From Pseudoips prasinana (taxonomy: Eukaryota; Arthropoda; Insecta; Lepidoptera; Nolidae), in the NCBI GenBank assembly GCA_951640165.1, contig OX621264.1, positions 7,011,001-7,075,000 of the forward strand: DNA of 64,000 bases, written 5' to 3'. The notes below the pieces were generated by a model. It was not told where the DNA came from, searched no databases, and saw only the letters and a program-made list of their open reading frames with translations. A program made the translations under genes and the position numbers. Positions 43,258-54,285 of this stretch are shown here, piece after piece (the first letter of the stretch is position 1; the number at the start of each line of letters is the position of its first letter).

Positions 43258-43540
43258 TAGATGTCAGTTTTGGCGCCAACGCGGAAAAAAGGCATTAAGG
43301 CTCTGTTCTATTTTCAAAAACTGGTGTAAATTCGAGTTTTTGTGTGTAAATATGGTGGATTTAAGACACAAAATATTCCTCCACTTGTGTACGTTACACA
43401 ACTGGAGGGAAATGTGACATTGCCGTGAATGATTTTCCGTGTTGCAACGAAAATTCAATAGAAGCCTCTATTAAAGTCTCCATTGCTTTACTGGGGTAGG
43501 AATATGACTTGTCTGTGACGGACTTGACTGGACATTGACT
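43258..43540 (+). repeat. Duplicated leader sequence, second copy
   Basis: Homologous in reverse to 34493-34790. It ends where the Harbinger element begins. Confidence 0.65.
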
Positions 43541-43542
43541 AA

Positions 43543-44464
43543 AGGCCGATCCACACTCGCACGAAAAGCACGGCGTGAATAGCAGCGCGAAGCGCGGCGC
43601 AAATCGCGGTTAATATTGCCAACAATCTACACTCGCAGGTTCGCGCCGGGCTTCACAGTATATTTCGCGCTCTTGACGAGTATGCACGTCAAATTTTGTA
43701 GTTCATTTGTAAGTAGTAGGTATGGACAGTGAAACCACTGCAGGTGCTTTAGTATTTTGTGCTCTAGCAATTTATAGTTACGCCTTAAAGAAAACACAAT
43801 TCAAAAGCAGCACAGAAAACCGAACCCTTTGTCGCGGGACAAAAAACCGACAATTTTCGGGGAACGAGCCGCGAAGCCGCGAAGAATATGCGAATAGGAT
43901 CCACACTCATGCTTCGCGGATGCTTCGCGCCTTCGCTTCTTTTTCGCCTTCTTTAGGCCGATCCACACTCGCACGAAAACCACGGCGTGAATAGCAGCGC
44001 GAAGCGCGGCGCGAATCGCGGTTAATATTGCCAACAATCTACACTCGCAGGTTCGCGCCGGGCTTCACAGTATAGTTCGCGCTCTTGACGAGTATGCACG
44101 TCAAATTTTGTAGTTTATTTGTAAGTAGTAGGTATGGACAGTGAAACCACTGCAGGTGCTTTAGTATTTTGTGCTCTAGCAATTTATAGTTACGCCTTAA
44201 AGAAAACACAATTCAAAAGCAGCACAGAAAACGGAGATGGTGGATTATCACCATTCACCGAAACTAAGCAACCCGCGAATGTGGAGTCTTGTCGTGTTCA
44301 CGCGCGCTTCGCGCCTGCGAACCCTTTGTCGCGGGACAAAAAACCGACAATTTTCGGGGAACGAGCCGCGAAGCCGCGAAGAATATGCGAAAAGGATCCA
44401 CACTCATGCTTCGCGGATGCTTCGCGCCTTCGCGCGCGGACCGCGCGTGAGTGTGGATGCGGCT
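43543..44464 (+). mobile_element. PIF/Harbinger-like element, partly duplicated
   Basis: TIR AGGCCGATCCACACTC and inverted AGCCGCATCCACACTC, with TAA at 43540-43542 and 44465-44467. Units 43543-43954 and 43955-44464 are the same sequence, except that the first lacks about 85 bp and a proper right end. Confidence 0.65.
43722..43994 (+). pseudogene. Harbinger protein start, unit 1
   Basis: Same MDSETTAGALVFCALAIYSY start as unit 2, but a deletion of about 85 bp just after changes the rest of the frame. Confidence 0.45.
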
Positions 44465-44568
44465 TAAATGACAAAAAACAAAATATTACAACTGAAAACG
44501 AAGAGGTATGGTCTATGATCTTAGCCTGCCCAAAGAGGGCGAAAGAAATCCAATTAAACTGCTTTTAA
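44134..44568 (+). pseudogene. Harbinger-like N-terminal coding remnant, unit 2
   Basis: Open for 144 codons, but only the start looks like protein: MDSETTAGALVFCALAIYSY followed by a Lys-rich ALKKTQFKSS. Short Ala/Tyr-rich starts of this sort occur in Harbinger transposases. The DDE domain is missing, and the later part runs through GC-rich terminal sequence and past the TIR. Non-functional. Confidence 0.4.
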
Positions 44569-44584
44569 AAGTTAAAATACCGGA

Positions 44585-44780
44585 AGACTCATCGAAATCA
44601 GGCCTCCTACAAAATGGACCGATGATTTTGAGAGGCTCTCTGGAAACCGCTGGATGCGAATAGCGCAATGTTTTTCTGAATAAATCTTTTTCTTTCTTTC
44701 TTTTCTTTCAAGGCCGACAATTGTGGAGATCTTTGGGGAGGCCTTTGTCCAGCAGTGGACATCTTTTCTGATGATATGAT
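44585..44780 (+). pseudogene. RTE LINE C-terminal fragment with CTTT insert
   Basis: Reads as WTDDFERLSGNRWMRIAQ, then a CTTT-rich insert near 44668-44711, then PTIVEIFGEAFVQQWTSF. Ends in an ATG-repeat tail. Confidence 0.65.
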
Positions 44781-45052
44781 GATGGTGATGAAGTTTAAAA
44801 TAAAATATGTATATAATTTTGTAAATATATCTTTAATACGTTATTACTATGTTTTGGTGGGTACTACAAATAAATATTATCTACATTAACTTTACACATT
44901 TGTTTTTTTAATGTTTACATATTTCATATCACGAGAAAATACAGAAGGAATACAGATGACTTATAAGTTGTTGTTCTGAGTCTGAGTGTGGTTTATTATG
45001 ACCGACCATTATACAATTATAATGTACCCTGCAACGTAGGGGGGATTAAGTA

Positions 45053-45187
45053 CAGACGCCAGCACATCAAGCTACCCCAATCTGTCAAATTTCCCCAATT
45101 GAAAGTGGGCCTTATACTTATGTGATAAAGTTGAAAATCTATACAAGTAATTTGACAGCTTGAGGTAGCTGGATGTGCTGGCGTCTG
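45053..45187. mobile_element. 135-bp TA-site MITE, copy 4
   Basis: CAGACGCCAGCACATC ends with TA flanks; inverse orientation relative to copy 2. Confidence 0.85.
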
Positions 45188-45221
45188 TATATAGTGCGGG
45201 CGTCGCCTTTAGAAAAAAACC

Positions 45222-45808
45222 GGCTAAGTGCGAGTCGGACTCGCCCATGAAGGATTCCGTAGCAGCAAGTATTTCCGTTGTTTAAATGAAAGGTAAATTA
45301 CGGTTTACGAGTTACGACGTATTAAAAAAAACTACTTACTAGATCTCGTTCAAACGAATTTTCGTTGTTAGTTTGGATGGTAATGTACATCATATATTTT
45401 TTTTAGTTTTATCATTCTCTTATTTTAGGTGTTACAGGGGGGCAGGGGGAGGACACTCATTTTACCACTTTGGAAGTGTCTCTCGCGCAAACTATTCAGT
45501 TTAGAAAAAAAATATACTAGAAAACTCAATATCATTTTTGAAGACCTATCCATTAATACCCCACATGTATGGGCCCGATGAAAATAAAAATTTTGAGTTT
45601 CAGTTCTATGTATGGGGAACCTCCAAAATTATTGTTCTTTTTCTATTTTTGAGTAAAATTATTAATGCGGTTCACAGAATACATCTACTCACCAAGTTTC
45701 AACAGTAGGTACAGCTCTTATAGTTTCGGAAAAAAGTGGCTGTGACATACAGACATGACGAATCTATAAGGGTGTCGCTTTTGCCATTTGGCTACGGAAC
45801 CCTAAAAA
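45222..45808 (+). repeat. R580 repeat, copy 2
   Basis: GTGCGAGTCGGACTCGCCC near the start and CATTTGGCTACGGAACCC at the end. Confidence 0.7.
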
Positions 45809-45961
45809 GAATTATCAAAAGGGAATTCATAGACTCATACAAATTGGGTAACATACACAACATACAAAACGTACTGGTAGCCTGAAGGTATAAACGTCGA
45901 GGTTGTCAAGTCCGATCGAGACGGCGCCAGTTCAAATATCACTTCCAACAAAAGTTCTTTT

Positions 45962-46140
45962 TAAGGGGGGCACCGGAGCAGCATACCCGCGTTCCCGGGG
46001 CTCCCCCCATAAGGCACCAAGAGAAGTCCACGGCAGGTAGGTTTAGTCGGTGCGAGTCTGACATACCCACCCGCAGACACTTTTTGCGGGTGGCATGCGT
46101 AGGCATTCCCACTACCACTTGCCCATGCCTTGAAAAAAAA
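45962..46140 (+). repeat. Family H repeat, 3' part
   Basis: GGGGGGCACCGGAGCAGCAT to ACTTTTTGCGGGTGGCATGC. Confidence 0.55.
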
Positions 46141-46382
46141 AAAAAAAGTAACATACACAAAAAGAGACGAGCGAGCTTTAGACCACACGACTGAAGTAAA
46201 ACTACAAACGTAACTGTTCTGGCTAATAGAGAAAGAAAGAAATAAAATGTGTGCCCTCTCTATCTTCACTAACTTATATCTCCCTCTCAACTTCCGTTCC
46301 CCTCTCCCGATCACACTTTTCGTAACGCATTTACCAGCTTTCTCTTCAAAACAAGTTTGCGTTAACAAGTTTTACTACAAAA

Positions 46383-46685
46383 GAGAGGTAAGGCATAGTG
46401 TTCATTCGCTCAAAGAGCAGCCCGACTGGGGAAGTACCTCCATCTTACAGAAGACATTCCTTAATAATAACATTTATAATATTAATGTTGAGTTTCCGAG
46501 TGTGAAGGTCGCCAGAGCTCATTGGGCTGGGGGGAAGGGTCAGCAACACTTGTTTGCTGACTCTTAAAGGCTGGCAACGCACCCGCGACTCCTCTGATGT
46601 CGCGAGTGTCCATGGGCGGCGGTGATCACTTACCATCAGGTGACCCACTTGCTCGTTTATCGCCTCTGATATATAAAAAACTTGA
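46383..46685 (+). repeat. Family G retroposon
   Basis: CAGCCCGACTGGGGAAGTAC to CATCAGGTGACCCACTTGCT and a short A tail. Confidence 0.6.
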
Positions 46686-46689
46686 AAGG

Positions 46690-47150
46690 TGTCAAGGGAC
46701 ACCCGGATGGAACGAAGTTCCTTTCGATTAATTAGTGAAGGAATTGTAATAATTTTTTTTAGTCATATTTTTTTTTTATTATTAACAATTATAATGTAAT
46801 ATAAACTTAATCAGTAGGCTCAAATTAAGTAAAAAAAAAAAACAAAAAGCATAAATTGTCGTTACAATATTTCGTCTTAATTTTTCCGTCTAGCCCCCGA
46901 TCGCAACGCCAATATAAGGAACTTCGTTCCAAAAAAACTTCAAGAACAAACAATCCACTCGATAACCTCAATCTTTTGAAGTAAATGCTAAACCAATGCA
47001 AATATTATTCGTCCTTTCGACCGCGGGTTATTGTACTCTGCTATCAATGTTTTATCTGTTTCGTTGTTTATATCATCATACATAATAATGTTATTTAGAT
47101 ATCTACCTTCTGTGTATTATTGTCAAGATTTGATAACATATGTATTTAAT
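46690..47150. other. Mostly featureless, paired GGAACGAAGTTCC motifs
   Basis: GGAACGAAGTTCC at 46709 and GGAACTTCGTTCC near 46918 bracket about 210 bp and might be worn transposon ends. The rest is AT-rich. Confidence 0.3.
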
Positions 47151-47157
47151 ATAATAA

Positions 47158-47400
47158 TAATATCCTGGGACATTATTTACACACGGCCATCTGATCCCAA
47201 GCTTGTACTATGGAAACCAGATACCTAACTGATATACTACATGTACTACTTTTCTTTTGTAAATACATACTTACATAGATAATTACACCCAGATTCAGGA
47301 CAAACAGACATGTTCATGCACACAAATATCTATCCTGGGTGGGAATCGAACCCACGACCTGCGGCGTGAAATCAAGCATTTGTCAACCACGCAGGCCCGT
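47158..47400 (-). repeat. SINE-C copy
   Basis: TATCCTGGGACATTATTTAC to the inverted head (GGGAATCGAACCCACGACC). Confidence 0.75.
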
Positions 47401-47544
47401 TAAAAGTATTTGGTATATGATATGTATTTGGTACACGGACATTGATGAAAACAAAATGGCGTCCCGAAGGTTATTGCCCTTCTGGTAAACATATTTTCTT
47501 TGTCATTGACTTGTGAATAACACTCTTCAATAAAATAATCATCA

Positions 47545-47834
47545 TTATATCAGCCGAAAGACGTCCACTGCTGGACAAAGACTCCCCCAAGGATCTCCAC
47601 AATAGCCGGTCCGACCCGCACAAGATCGTCGGTCCACCGTGTAGGAGGCCTGCCCACGCTGCGTCTTCCGGTTCGTGGTCGCCACTCGAGAACCTTTCTG
47701 CCCCATCGGCCGTCAGTTCTACGAGCTATGTGCCCTGCCCACTGCCACTTCAGTTTGGCAATTCTTTGGGCTATGTCGGCTACTTTGGTTCGCCTGCGGA
47801 TCTCAGCATTTCTGATTCGATCTCGATCCGCCAA
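47545..47834 (-). pseudogene. RTE LINE C-terminal fragment
   Basis: Encodes about 94 residues: DRIRNAEIRRRTKVADIAQR, LKWQWAGHIARRTDGRWGRK and GRPPTRWTDDLVRV, ending VQQWTSFG. This is a well-preserved RTE-clade polymerase end without catalytic motifs. It shows the reading frame behind the many RTE-tail repeats here. Confidence 0.8.
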
Positions 47835-47897
47835 TAAAAGAATCCGCTTTTTAAATATATGTAAGTAGGCACAACCGACTTAATCTGTTCTATACAA

Positions 47898-48132
47898 GAC
47901 CAGCCCGAAGTCTGGGTATTACACCCCCGTGCCTCGGTGAGCACGTAAAGCCGTCAATCTTGTACCTGACCTCTTTCCGGTCGTGTCGCTAGTCGTTCCA
48001 CAGGATCATGAAAGTGATGGAATAGAAAGTGCCCCTGCGCACACACTTGTGCACCACAATATGTCCTGCGCAATTGGCTAGTCTCCATTGAGACTGACCG
48101 CCGTGGCTGAAATTCGGTCGGGAGGACATTAA
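47898..48132 (+). repeat. SINE-A, 3' two thirds
   Basis: CCAGCCCGAAGTCTGGGTAT to CGGGAGGACATTAAT. Confidence 0.7.
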
Positions 48133-48267
48133 TTAACATAGTTTATAATTTATTCATTCGCAAACAGGTTTACATTTACTGTTTACTTTACTTTTACAGT
48201 TAGCCTAGGGGGCTGTCACTCGCCGTGGCCTCCTTCTGTGAGGCAGTCATGGTCCAGAAGGAGGTTT

Positions 48268-48565
48268 AAGAGAAGTAGGGCACACGTTCATTCGCTCAAA
48301 GAGCAGCCCGACTGGGGAAGTACCTCCACCTTACAGAAGTTATTCCTTAATAATAATTATTTTAATGTTGTGTTTCTGCGTATAAGGTCGCTAGAGCTCA
48401 TTGCGTTGGGGCGAAGGGTCAGTCAACTTTTAAAGTTTTCTGACGCTTAAAGGCCGGCAACGCACCCGCTTCTCCTCTAGTGTTGCAAGTGTACTTCGCC
48501 GGCGGTGATCACTTACCATCAGGTGACCCACTTGTTCGTTTGCCGCCCACGAATATAAAAAAAAA
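48268..48565 (+). repeat. Family G retroposon
   Basis: GAGCAGCCCGACTGGGGAAG to CATCAGGTGACCCACTTGTT and an A tail, followed at once by family H. Confidence 0.6.
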
Positions 48566-48567
48566 AT

Positions 48568-48925
48568 GAGGCCGCCGAGCGGGATCGGGAGGCAGCCGAT
48601 CCCACTCGCAGACGGAGCTAACGGCTCGCGGACGGCTGAGGTGGTAGTATGAGAAGTGTCCTCTACTGACAGAACTGTTTGTGGCACAGTCGCTGTGCCG
48701 GACTGGAGTCGACAGTTGGGGAGGCAACTCAGAACACCCCCAGGGTCCATGTCCCGACCATCTGGGACACGGCGCAAAAGGGGGGCACCGGAGCAGCATA
48801 CCCGCGTTCCCGGAACTCCCCCATCAGGCGCCAAGGGAAGTCCACGGCAGGTAGGTTGAGTCGGTGCGAGTCCGACATACCCCATCCGCAGACACTTTTT
48901 GCGGGTGGCATGCGTAAACTTTACT
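48568..48925 (+). repeat. Family H repeat, longest copy
   Basis: GAGGCCGCCGAGCGGGATCG to TTTTTGCGGGTGGCATGCGT. Several overlapping short frames but no recognisable protein. Confidence 0.55.
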
Positions 48926-48936
48926 CTGCCTTCTCA

Positions 48937-49530
48937 AAAAACCGGCCAAGTGCGAGTCGGACTCGCCCATGAAGGGTTTCGTAGCAGCAAGTATTTCAGT
49001 TGATTAAATGAATGGTAAATTGCGGTTTATGACGTATTAAAAAAAACTACTTACTAGATCTCGTTCAAACCAATTTTCGTTGTTAGTTTACATGGTAATG
49101 TACATCATATATTTTTTTAGTTTTATCATTCTCTTATTTAAGAAGTTACTGTGGGGAGGGGGGGGAACACTTATTTTTCCATTTTGGAAGTGTCTCTCGC
49201 GCAAACTATTCAGATTACAAAAAAAAATTAGAAACCTTAATATCATTTTTGAAGACCTATTCATAAATACCCCACATGTATGGGTACGATAAAAATGTTT
49301 TTTGAGTTTTAGTTCTATGTATGGGGAAGCCCCAAAATTATTATTCTTTTTCTATTTTTGTGTGAAAATCTTGATGCGGTTCACAGAATACCTACATCTA
49401 CTTACCAAGTTTCAACTGTACAGCTCTAACAGTTTCGGAAAAAAGTGGCTGTGATATAAGGACGGACAGACAAACATGACGAATCTATAAGGGTTCCGTT
49501 TTTTGCCATTTGGCTATGGAACCCTAATAA
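48937..49530 (+). repeat. R580 repeat, copy 3
   Basis: AACCGGCCAAGTGCGAGTCG to GCCATTTGGCTATGGAACCC. Confidence 0.7.
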
Positions 49531-49539
49531 AAAAAAAAC

Positions 49540-50130
49540 GGGGTCTGTCTCTGCTTCACCGGACTTTAGAGGCAAGTGAGGGCTCCAGCCGTATAGCTAA
49601 TATTACAAACTTTGTACCCGCGCCGGAGGGCACCGCCTGTGGGGTTCGAACTTCAACATTGGGCGATTACTGGCGGATAGATGCATGAGTGGGTCTATCA
49701 TTTTAGGGTATTTAGTGCAACTTTCACTCTACGTTAATACATCTCACTTAGGACCCTCAAATTGATCCTCGGTGCTTTTGCAGCTGGCTTCTCTAGTTTT
49801 CTAGTTTCATGAGGCTATAGCCTCTTTACATCTTTCTGTCTCCCGCTTTGCTCTGGAGGGAAGTGGAACTATTCATTTTCTAACTCCTCCTTTTTTCTCT
49901 TTCTGATTACCTAATGCGGGATTCAAGACAGTTGTCGCGATTCCCCGGGACATGCCTGAGCCTCACCGCTCAGTGTCATTTCATTGTGTGCCACTGTTGA
50001 TCCTGGCTTATAGGAGTTGCAGTGGTGGGTAAGAGGGAGGGACTAGTCTACGTTAATACCCGACGCGGGCCCCTCGCCCGATTTAGTACTTATTATTCTG
50101 TGATTTAGGTTCGGAGAGGGCATTTACGTA
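49540..50130 (+). repeat. B-box repeat (E5 family) split by Q retroposon
   Basis: TTTGTACCCGCGCCGGAGGG and GTGGGGTTCGAAC; continues after the insertion with CCGACGCGGGCCCC. Confidence 0.65.
49741..50046 (+). mobile_element. Q retroposon insertion with 13-bp target duplication
   Basis: 306 bp bounded by TCTACGTTAATAC at 49728-49740 and 50047-50059. No coding frame; length and duplication fit a SINE or truncated LINE. Confidence 0.75.
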
Positions 50131-50220
50131 ATTATTACATATATGTATCTACCAAATCTAGGGTGAATAAAAGTATCTCCAACTTCTCTCAATTGTATCG
50201 TACCGCCATCTAGTTATATT

Positions 50221-50590
50221 GACTGCCTCGTTGGTCTAGCGGTAGCGTGTTCACCCGCAGAGAACGAAGTCCTGGTTTCAAATCCCAGTTTTGGCCAAAA
50301 AGTGATTTTTGGGACTTTTCTGTAAAAAGAAAAATTTCTCAGCATCAGCCCGAAGTCTGGGAGTTGGCGGTATTATATCCCCGTGCCTCGGAGAGCATGT
50401 AAAGCCGTCGGTCCTGTACCTGACCTCTTTCCGGTCGTGTCGCTAGGCGTCCCATTGGATCATGAGAGTGATGGAATAGAAAGTGCTCCTGTGTTTGCGC
50501 ACACACTTGAGCACTATAATATGCCCCGCGCAGATGTCTTTATCACTATTGACACTGAACACAAATTCGGCTAGGAGGACATTATTAGAT
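50221..50590 (+). repeat. SINE-A copy, complete
   Basis: GCCTCGTTGGTCTAGCGGTA head; tail CTAGGAGGACATTATT. Confidence 0.8.
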
Positions 50591-50639
50591 TGAGTGTAAA
50601 CAACACGTTTATTTATAATTGAGTAAGTAGCCCAACTTA

Positions 50640-50793
50640 CCTATTCTTGACAATTTGATTTGAATTTAAAGTATTTAAAATTACAAATTAAAATGTTGTA
50701 TTTTGATCGTAGTAAAGTTTCAATTGGAAGAGTACCTACACTACTTAAACATAATCTCTTGACAATAACTCGATACGAGCTAGCTAAATAATA
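50640..50793 (-). repeat. R400 retroposon, left part
   Basis: TAATCTCTTGACAATAACTC to GCTAAATA, cut by mariner copy 3; continues at 52077. Confidence 0.6.
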
Positions 50794-52076
50794 GGTCTTT
50801 ACCTATGAAATTGCCGTTTTGTATGAAAAAATTTAAACGAATTTTTTTCATGTATTTTTTTTATTTGTATTAATCGAAGTAATCACCCATGCAATCAATG
50901 CATCTTTGCCATCGCAGTGGCAGTTTATTGATGCCCTTCTTAAAGAAATCAGCTGGACGGGAGGCAACAAATTCTTCAAAGGCATTTTGTACTGCCTCTC
51001 GGGTATTGAATTTTTTTCCCGCCAAGAAGTTATCCAAATTCTGGAAAAAGTAGTAGTCTGTAGGCGCAAGGTCTGGTGAGTAGGGCGGATGACGGAGAGC
51101 TTCCAACCCCAGTTCTTGCAACTTGGAGACCGTCTGCTGTGCAGTATGAGGTCGCGCGTTGTCGTGCAGGAGCAGCGGAGACGAGCGATTGACCAATGCT
51201 GGTTGGAGATGCGCCAGCTTCTCCATCATTGTGCTCAGTTCTTCACAGTACACATCTGCAGTAATGCTCACCCCGTTTGGTAAGAAGCTGTGATGAATCA
51301 CACCGGCGCTAGACCACCAAACAGTGACCATCACTTTTCTAGGGGTAAGTTTTCGTTTAGGGCATTGTTTAGGTGCTGAACCAGGATCCAACCAACTTGC
51401 TGAGCGCTTGCGGTTATCAAACAGAATCCATTTTTCATCGCAGGTAACAATGCGGTTCAAAATTCCTTCATTTGTGTGTCTGTTGAGCAGTGCAAGGCAC
51501 GTCTCGACGCGTACTTCGCGCTGGCGATCATTGAGTTCGTGGGGCACCCATTTGTCAAGCTTTTTTACCTTGCCAATTTGACGCAAATGGACCAATATTG
51601 TTTTGACGCTAACGTCGAAAGCTGCTGCTAATTCAGCCGTAGATTGTGTATCATCAGCTTCCACAACCGCCTTTAATTCGTCATTGTCGACCAAAGTCTT
51701 CGGACGACCGCGAGGTTCATTTTTCAGGTCGAAATTTCCAGAACGGAAGCGAGCAAACCAATAACAGGTGGTGCGTTGGTTTGTAGTGTTAGCTCCGTAA
51801 ACGTCGTTGATGTTGCGTGCTGCTGGTGCCGCGTTGCTGCCACGACGGTACTCATATTCCATAATTACTCGAATTTTTAACGTATCCATGATGACGAAAA
51901 AGATTGAAATGCGATGAAAATGTAACACTAATCAATAAAGAAATGACTACTTTTGGAAAAAAGAATCCATGTTTTTAAAATAAAATTAATTTGAAATTAG
52001 AATTCTTAGCCAAACAAAAATTATTTTGATTTGAAATGGCCAGTACTGCAGAACGGCAATTTCATAGGTAAAGACC
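50794..52076 (-). mobile_element. Mariner copy 3, intact, reversed
   Basis: 1283 bp with the same TIRs and TA flanks. The split R400 sequence rejoins cleanly as GCTAAATATCATTGC after removing the element and one TA. Confidence 0.95.
50870..51889 (-). CDS. Mariner transposase, full length
   Basis: 339 residues from the ATG at 51889, the same frame as copy 1 and with no stop. WVPHEL, CDEKW, LLHDNARPH and YSPDLAPTDY are all present with DD34D spacing. The only amino-acid change I see against copy 1 is Gln to Pro in the sequence read as NAAQAARN in copy 1. It lies in the first helix-turn-helix, the TIR-binding part, so this copy may bind less well. A one-base length change lies in the A-rich sequence after the stop. 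Confidence 0.95.
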   Translation of the reverse strand: MDTLKIRVIMEYEYRRGSNAAPAARNINDVYGANTTNQRTTCYWFARFRSGNFDLKNEPRGRPKTLVDNDELKAVVEADDTQSTAELAAAFDVSVKTILVHLRQIGKVKKLDKWVPHELNDRQREVRVETCLALLNRHTNEGILNRIVTCDEKWILFDNRKRSASWLDPGSAPKQCPKRKLTPRKVMVTVWWSSAGVIHHSFLPNGVSITADVYCEELSTMMEKLAHLQPALVNRSSPLLLHDNARPHTAQQTVSKLQELGLEALRHPPYSPDLAPTDYYFFQNLDNFLAGKKFNTREAVQNAFEEFVASRPADFFKKGINKLPLRWQRCIDCMGDYFD

Positions 52077-52275
52077 TAATATCATTGCTATTATAAAATA
52101 AATTTTATAAATGTTTTCATACAATCCGTGTACCTACCTAAATATCTATGTACTTAACTAGAAATAATAATGTATAGGTACAACTATATTACTACAAACA
52201 TGTTCTGACTATTTAGGTACAAGCGTTTTTTTTAAAGTCTACGTGAATAAAAACTTTTTTATTATTTTTTATTAT
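52077..52275 (-). repeat. R400 retroposon, right part
   Basis: TATCATTGCTATTATAAAAT to GTCTACGTGAATAAAAAC. Confidence 0.6.
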
Positions 52276-52306
52276 TATAATGCTTGATTTGTAATTGCTT
52301 TGACAC

Positions 52307-52332
52307 CATGGAGCTATTACAATAGCTCCATG
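52307..52332. repeat. Perfect 12-bp hairpin, 2-nt loop
   Basis: CATGGAGCTATT, AC, AATAGCTCCATG. Confidence 0.8.
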
Positions 52333-52474
52333 TTTAACACCGTTATCGTCCCGCCATCTAGTGATGTTAATAGGAAACAACTCGAAACAGTTTCTAGCAT
52401 TTAGCTAAATGCTCGAAGGTTTGAAGTTCATAAGTTTTGATTGTAGTACCAGATTCAGTTGCTAGAGGGCACTA

Positions 52475-52716
52475 CCTAACGCATGCTTTGGTCTAACGGT
52501 GAAGTGTTAATCCGCAGACAAAGAGCTTCTGGGTTCAAATTCAAATCCCGGGTCTGACCAAAAGTATTATTTGGAATTTTTCTGTAAAAAGTAAGGTCTC
52601 GGAGTTGGCGGTAAAGCCGTCGGTCCTGTACGTGATCTGTTTCCACTCGTGTCGCAAGTCGTCCCAATGGAACATAAGAGTGATGGAATAGAAAGTCTCC
52701 CTGTGTTGATGGATGG
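52475..52716 (+). repeat. SINE-A, worn copy
   Basis: TTTGGTCTAACGGTGAAGTG head, B box GGGTTCAAATTC with a small duplication, body to GTCTCCCTGTGTT. Confidence 0.6.
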
Positions 52717-52719
52717 TCA

Positions 52720-53410
52720 TTTCATTTATTTATTTCACTTAAAAATAGTACTACAACGGTGGTCTTAGTATTAGGTTAGTCATCTCTATTTTACTAATGA
52801 ACAGCATGCGAAATGTATGATTGTTATATGTCCAATTTTACACAAACAATAGAATTAATTAAATAATTCGCCGACGGAATAGAATTATTTTTCCAGGAGC
52901 CAAAGTCTGAGATTGTTTTTGAACTTTGCCACTGAAAAATCTCTAATATTTTGATTGAAATGTGTGTTTTTTGTTATTCATTTGAAAAAAAGAGAACAGA
53001 GAAAAGTGTATATTGATAATTTTATAATATATATAGTCCGTTCTAGTTGAAAAGGCATCTATCTCAGCAGGCTGATACCTTGTGGTACTTACTAATTTCT
53101 TGCATGTTCGTGTTGAATAAATGTATTTCTATACTATTCTATTCATTGGCCATCGCAATATTGCGACAGTGCTAATATTTGCCCGTTTGTTCACCAACGA
53201 AATATGGGAGCGGTAACAAAATTGGTAACACCTTTTCACCAACAATACTTTTGAAAGTAAATATGTTTTAACAAAAGAATTACAATGTTTTCTCCGCAAA
53301 GACAGAATTAATTTTACACATGTGTTAAATACAGATGGCCTACCTATTATAGCAAGGTAAATTATTGGCTTTTATAATAAAAACTGCGTCAAAATTCCGC
53401 TCAATTTTCG
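52720..53410. other. No feature seen
   Basis: AT-rich, apparently single-copy within the window; no open frame of note. Confidence 0.4.
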
Positions 53411-53419
53411 ACAATTACT

Positions 53420-53588
53420 TACCTACTTATCGCATGGGCAGTGCTTACCCTCGTGTCAGAGTTGTTCAAGCCGCCTAGTGGGCCTCTGACATGGCTTAAC
53501 GACTGTTGTCTAATTGCTACAACCGGGACCGACAGCTTAACGTGTCCTCTGAAGCACGGAGACGCTCAGAAATTAAACCACTTTGGCG
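53420..53588 (-). repeat. 5S-derived SINE, 3' part
   Basis: CGCATGGGCAGTGCTTACCC to AATTAAACCACTTTGGCG; the 5S portion is missing. Confidence 0.6.
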
Positions 53589-53937
53589 AAAGTATTACTT
53601 GTGACCAGATTAACAACTATAGTTAGAATTTGTTATACTAGTATAATTTTGGCTTACTAACCCCATGAAGTATCATATTTTTTAAAGTAGAATGTGCTCT
53701 AATATGTACCATAGATAATGTCAAACTTAATTCACGGGTACCGCCCCTTTAGTGAAGTGCCACGCATATCAATTAGTGATGTGCCGGATATCCGTATCCG
53801 TATCCGTATCCGCGGATATCCGAGGCAGAAGAAAGATTCGTATCCGTGTCCGTATCCTTTACCCTGTTACTTTTTGGCGGATCTTTTACGGATCTATTTA
53901 CCTTATTAATTTTAAATTTATAGATAAAATTCTTTAA

Positions 53938-54067
53938 GGCGAAGGGTAAGGCTCACTAGCGACGCCAATTACCGAGATTCTGACGGTCCACAATTATTAA
54001 AATAGATCTGGTTTAGTAGCTAACAATTTAAAGCAATTGGCGTCGCTAGTGCGCCTTACTCTTCGGC
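53938..54067. mobile_element. TTAA-flanked 130-bp MITE nested in the hAT
   Basis: TTAA at 53934-53937 and 54068-54071. Inverted arms of about 33 bp with CACTAGCGACGCCAATT. piggyBac-like target. Confidence 0.75.
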
Positions 54068-54123
54068 TTAAATAGGTGATTAGGTAGCAATAAAAATCTA
54101 TTAAATTCAGTACAGATACATTT

Positions 54124-54285
54124 TTATTGAATTATTATATGTTTTCTTTGTAAATGATTTTTTAAGGAAGTTGTACCTTTACCCTTACGAGAATACTTTC
54201 CATCACAAATTTTACACTTTGCACATTCATCATTTATTATCACAAAATAATTGCAAATTACACTACTAAACTTCTTTGTAGACAT
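54124..54285 (-). pseudogene. BED zinc-finger remnant of hAT transposase
   Basis: 53 residues from the ATG at 54285: MSTKKFSSVICNYF, then CKIC, then SLKNHLQRKH. Cys-x2-Cys and His-x4-His make a BED-type DNA-binding finger, the usual N-terminal domain of hAT transposases. The frame stops 4 residues later, so the dimerisation and RNase-H parts are deleted. An upstream in-frame Met would add 11 residues; I prefer the later one, since it begins at the conserved part. Confidence 0.65.

Noticed and set aside
48430..48972. Overlapping frames of 60-150 codons on both strands
   Set aside because: They arise from GC-rich family G/H repeat sequence; the other copies of the repeat do not keep any of them open.
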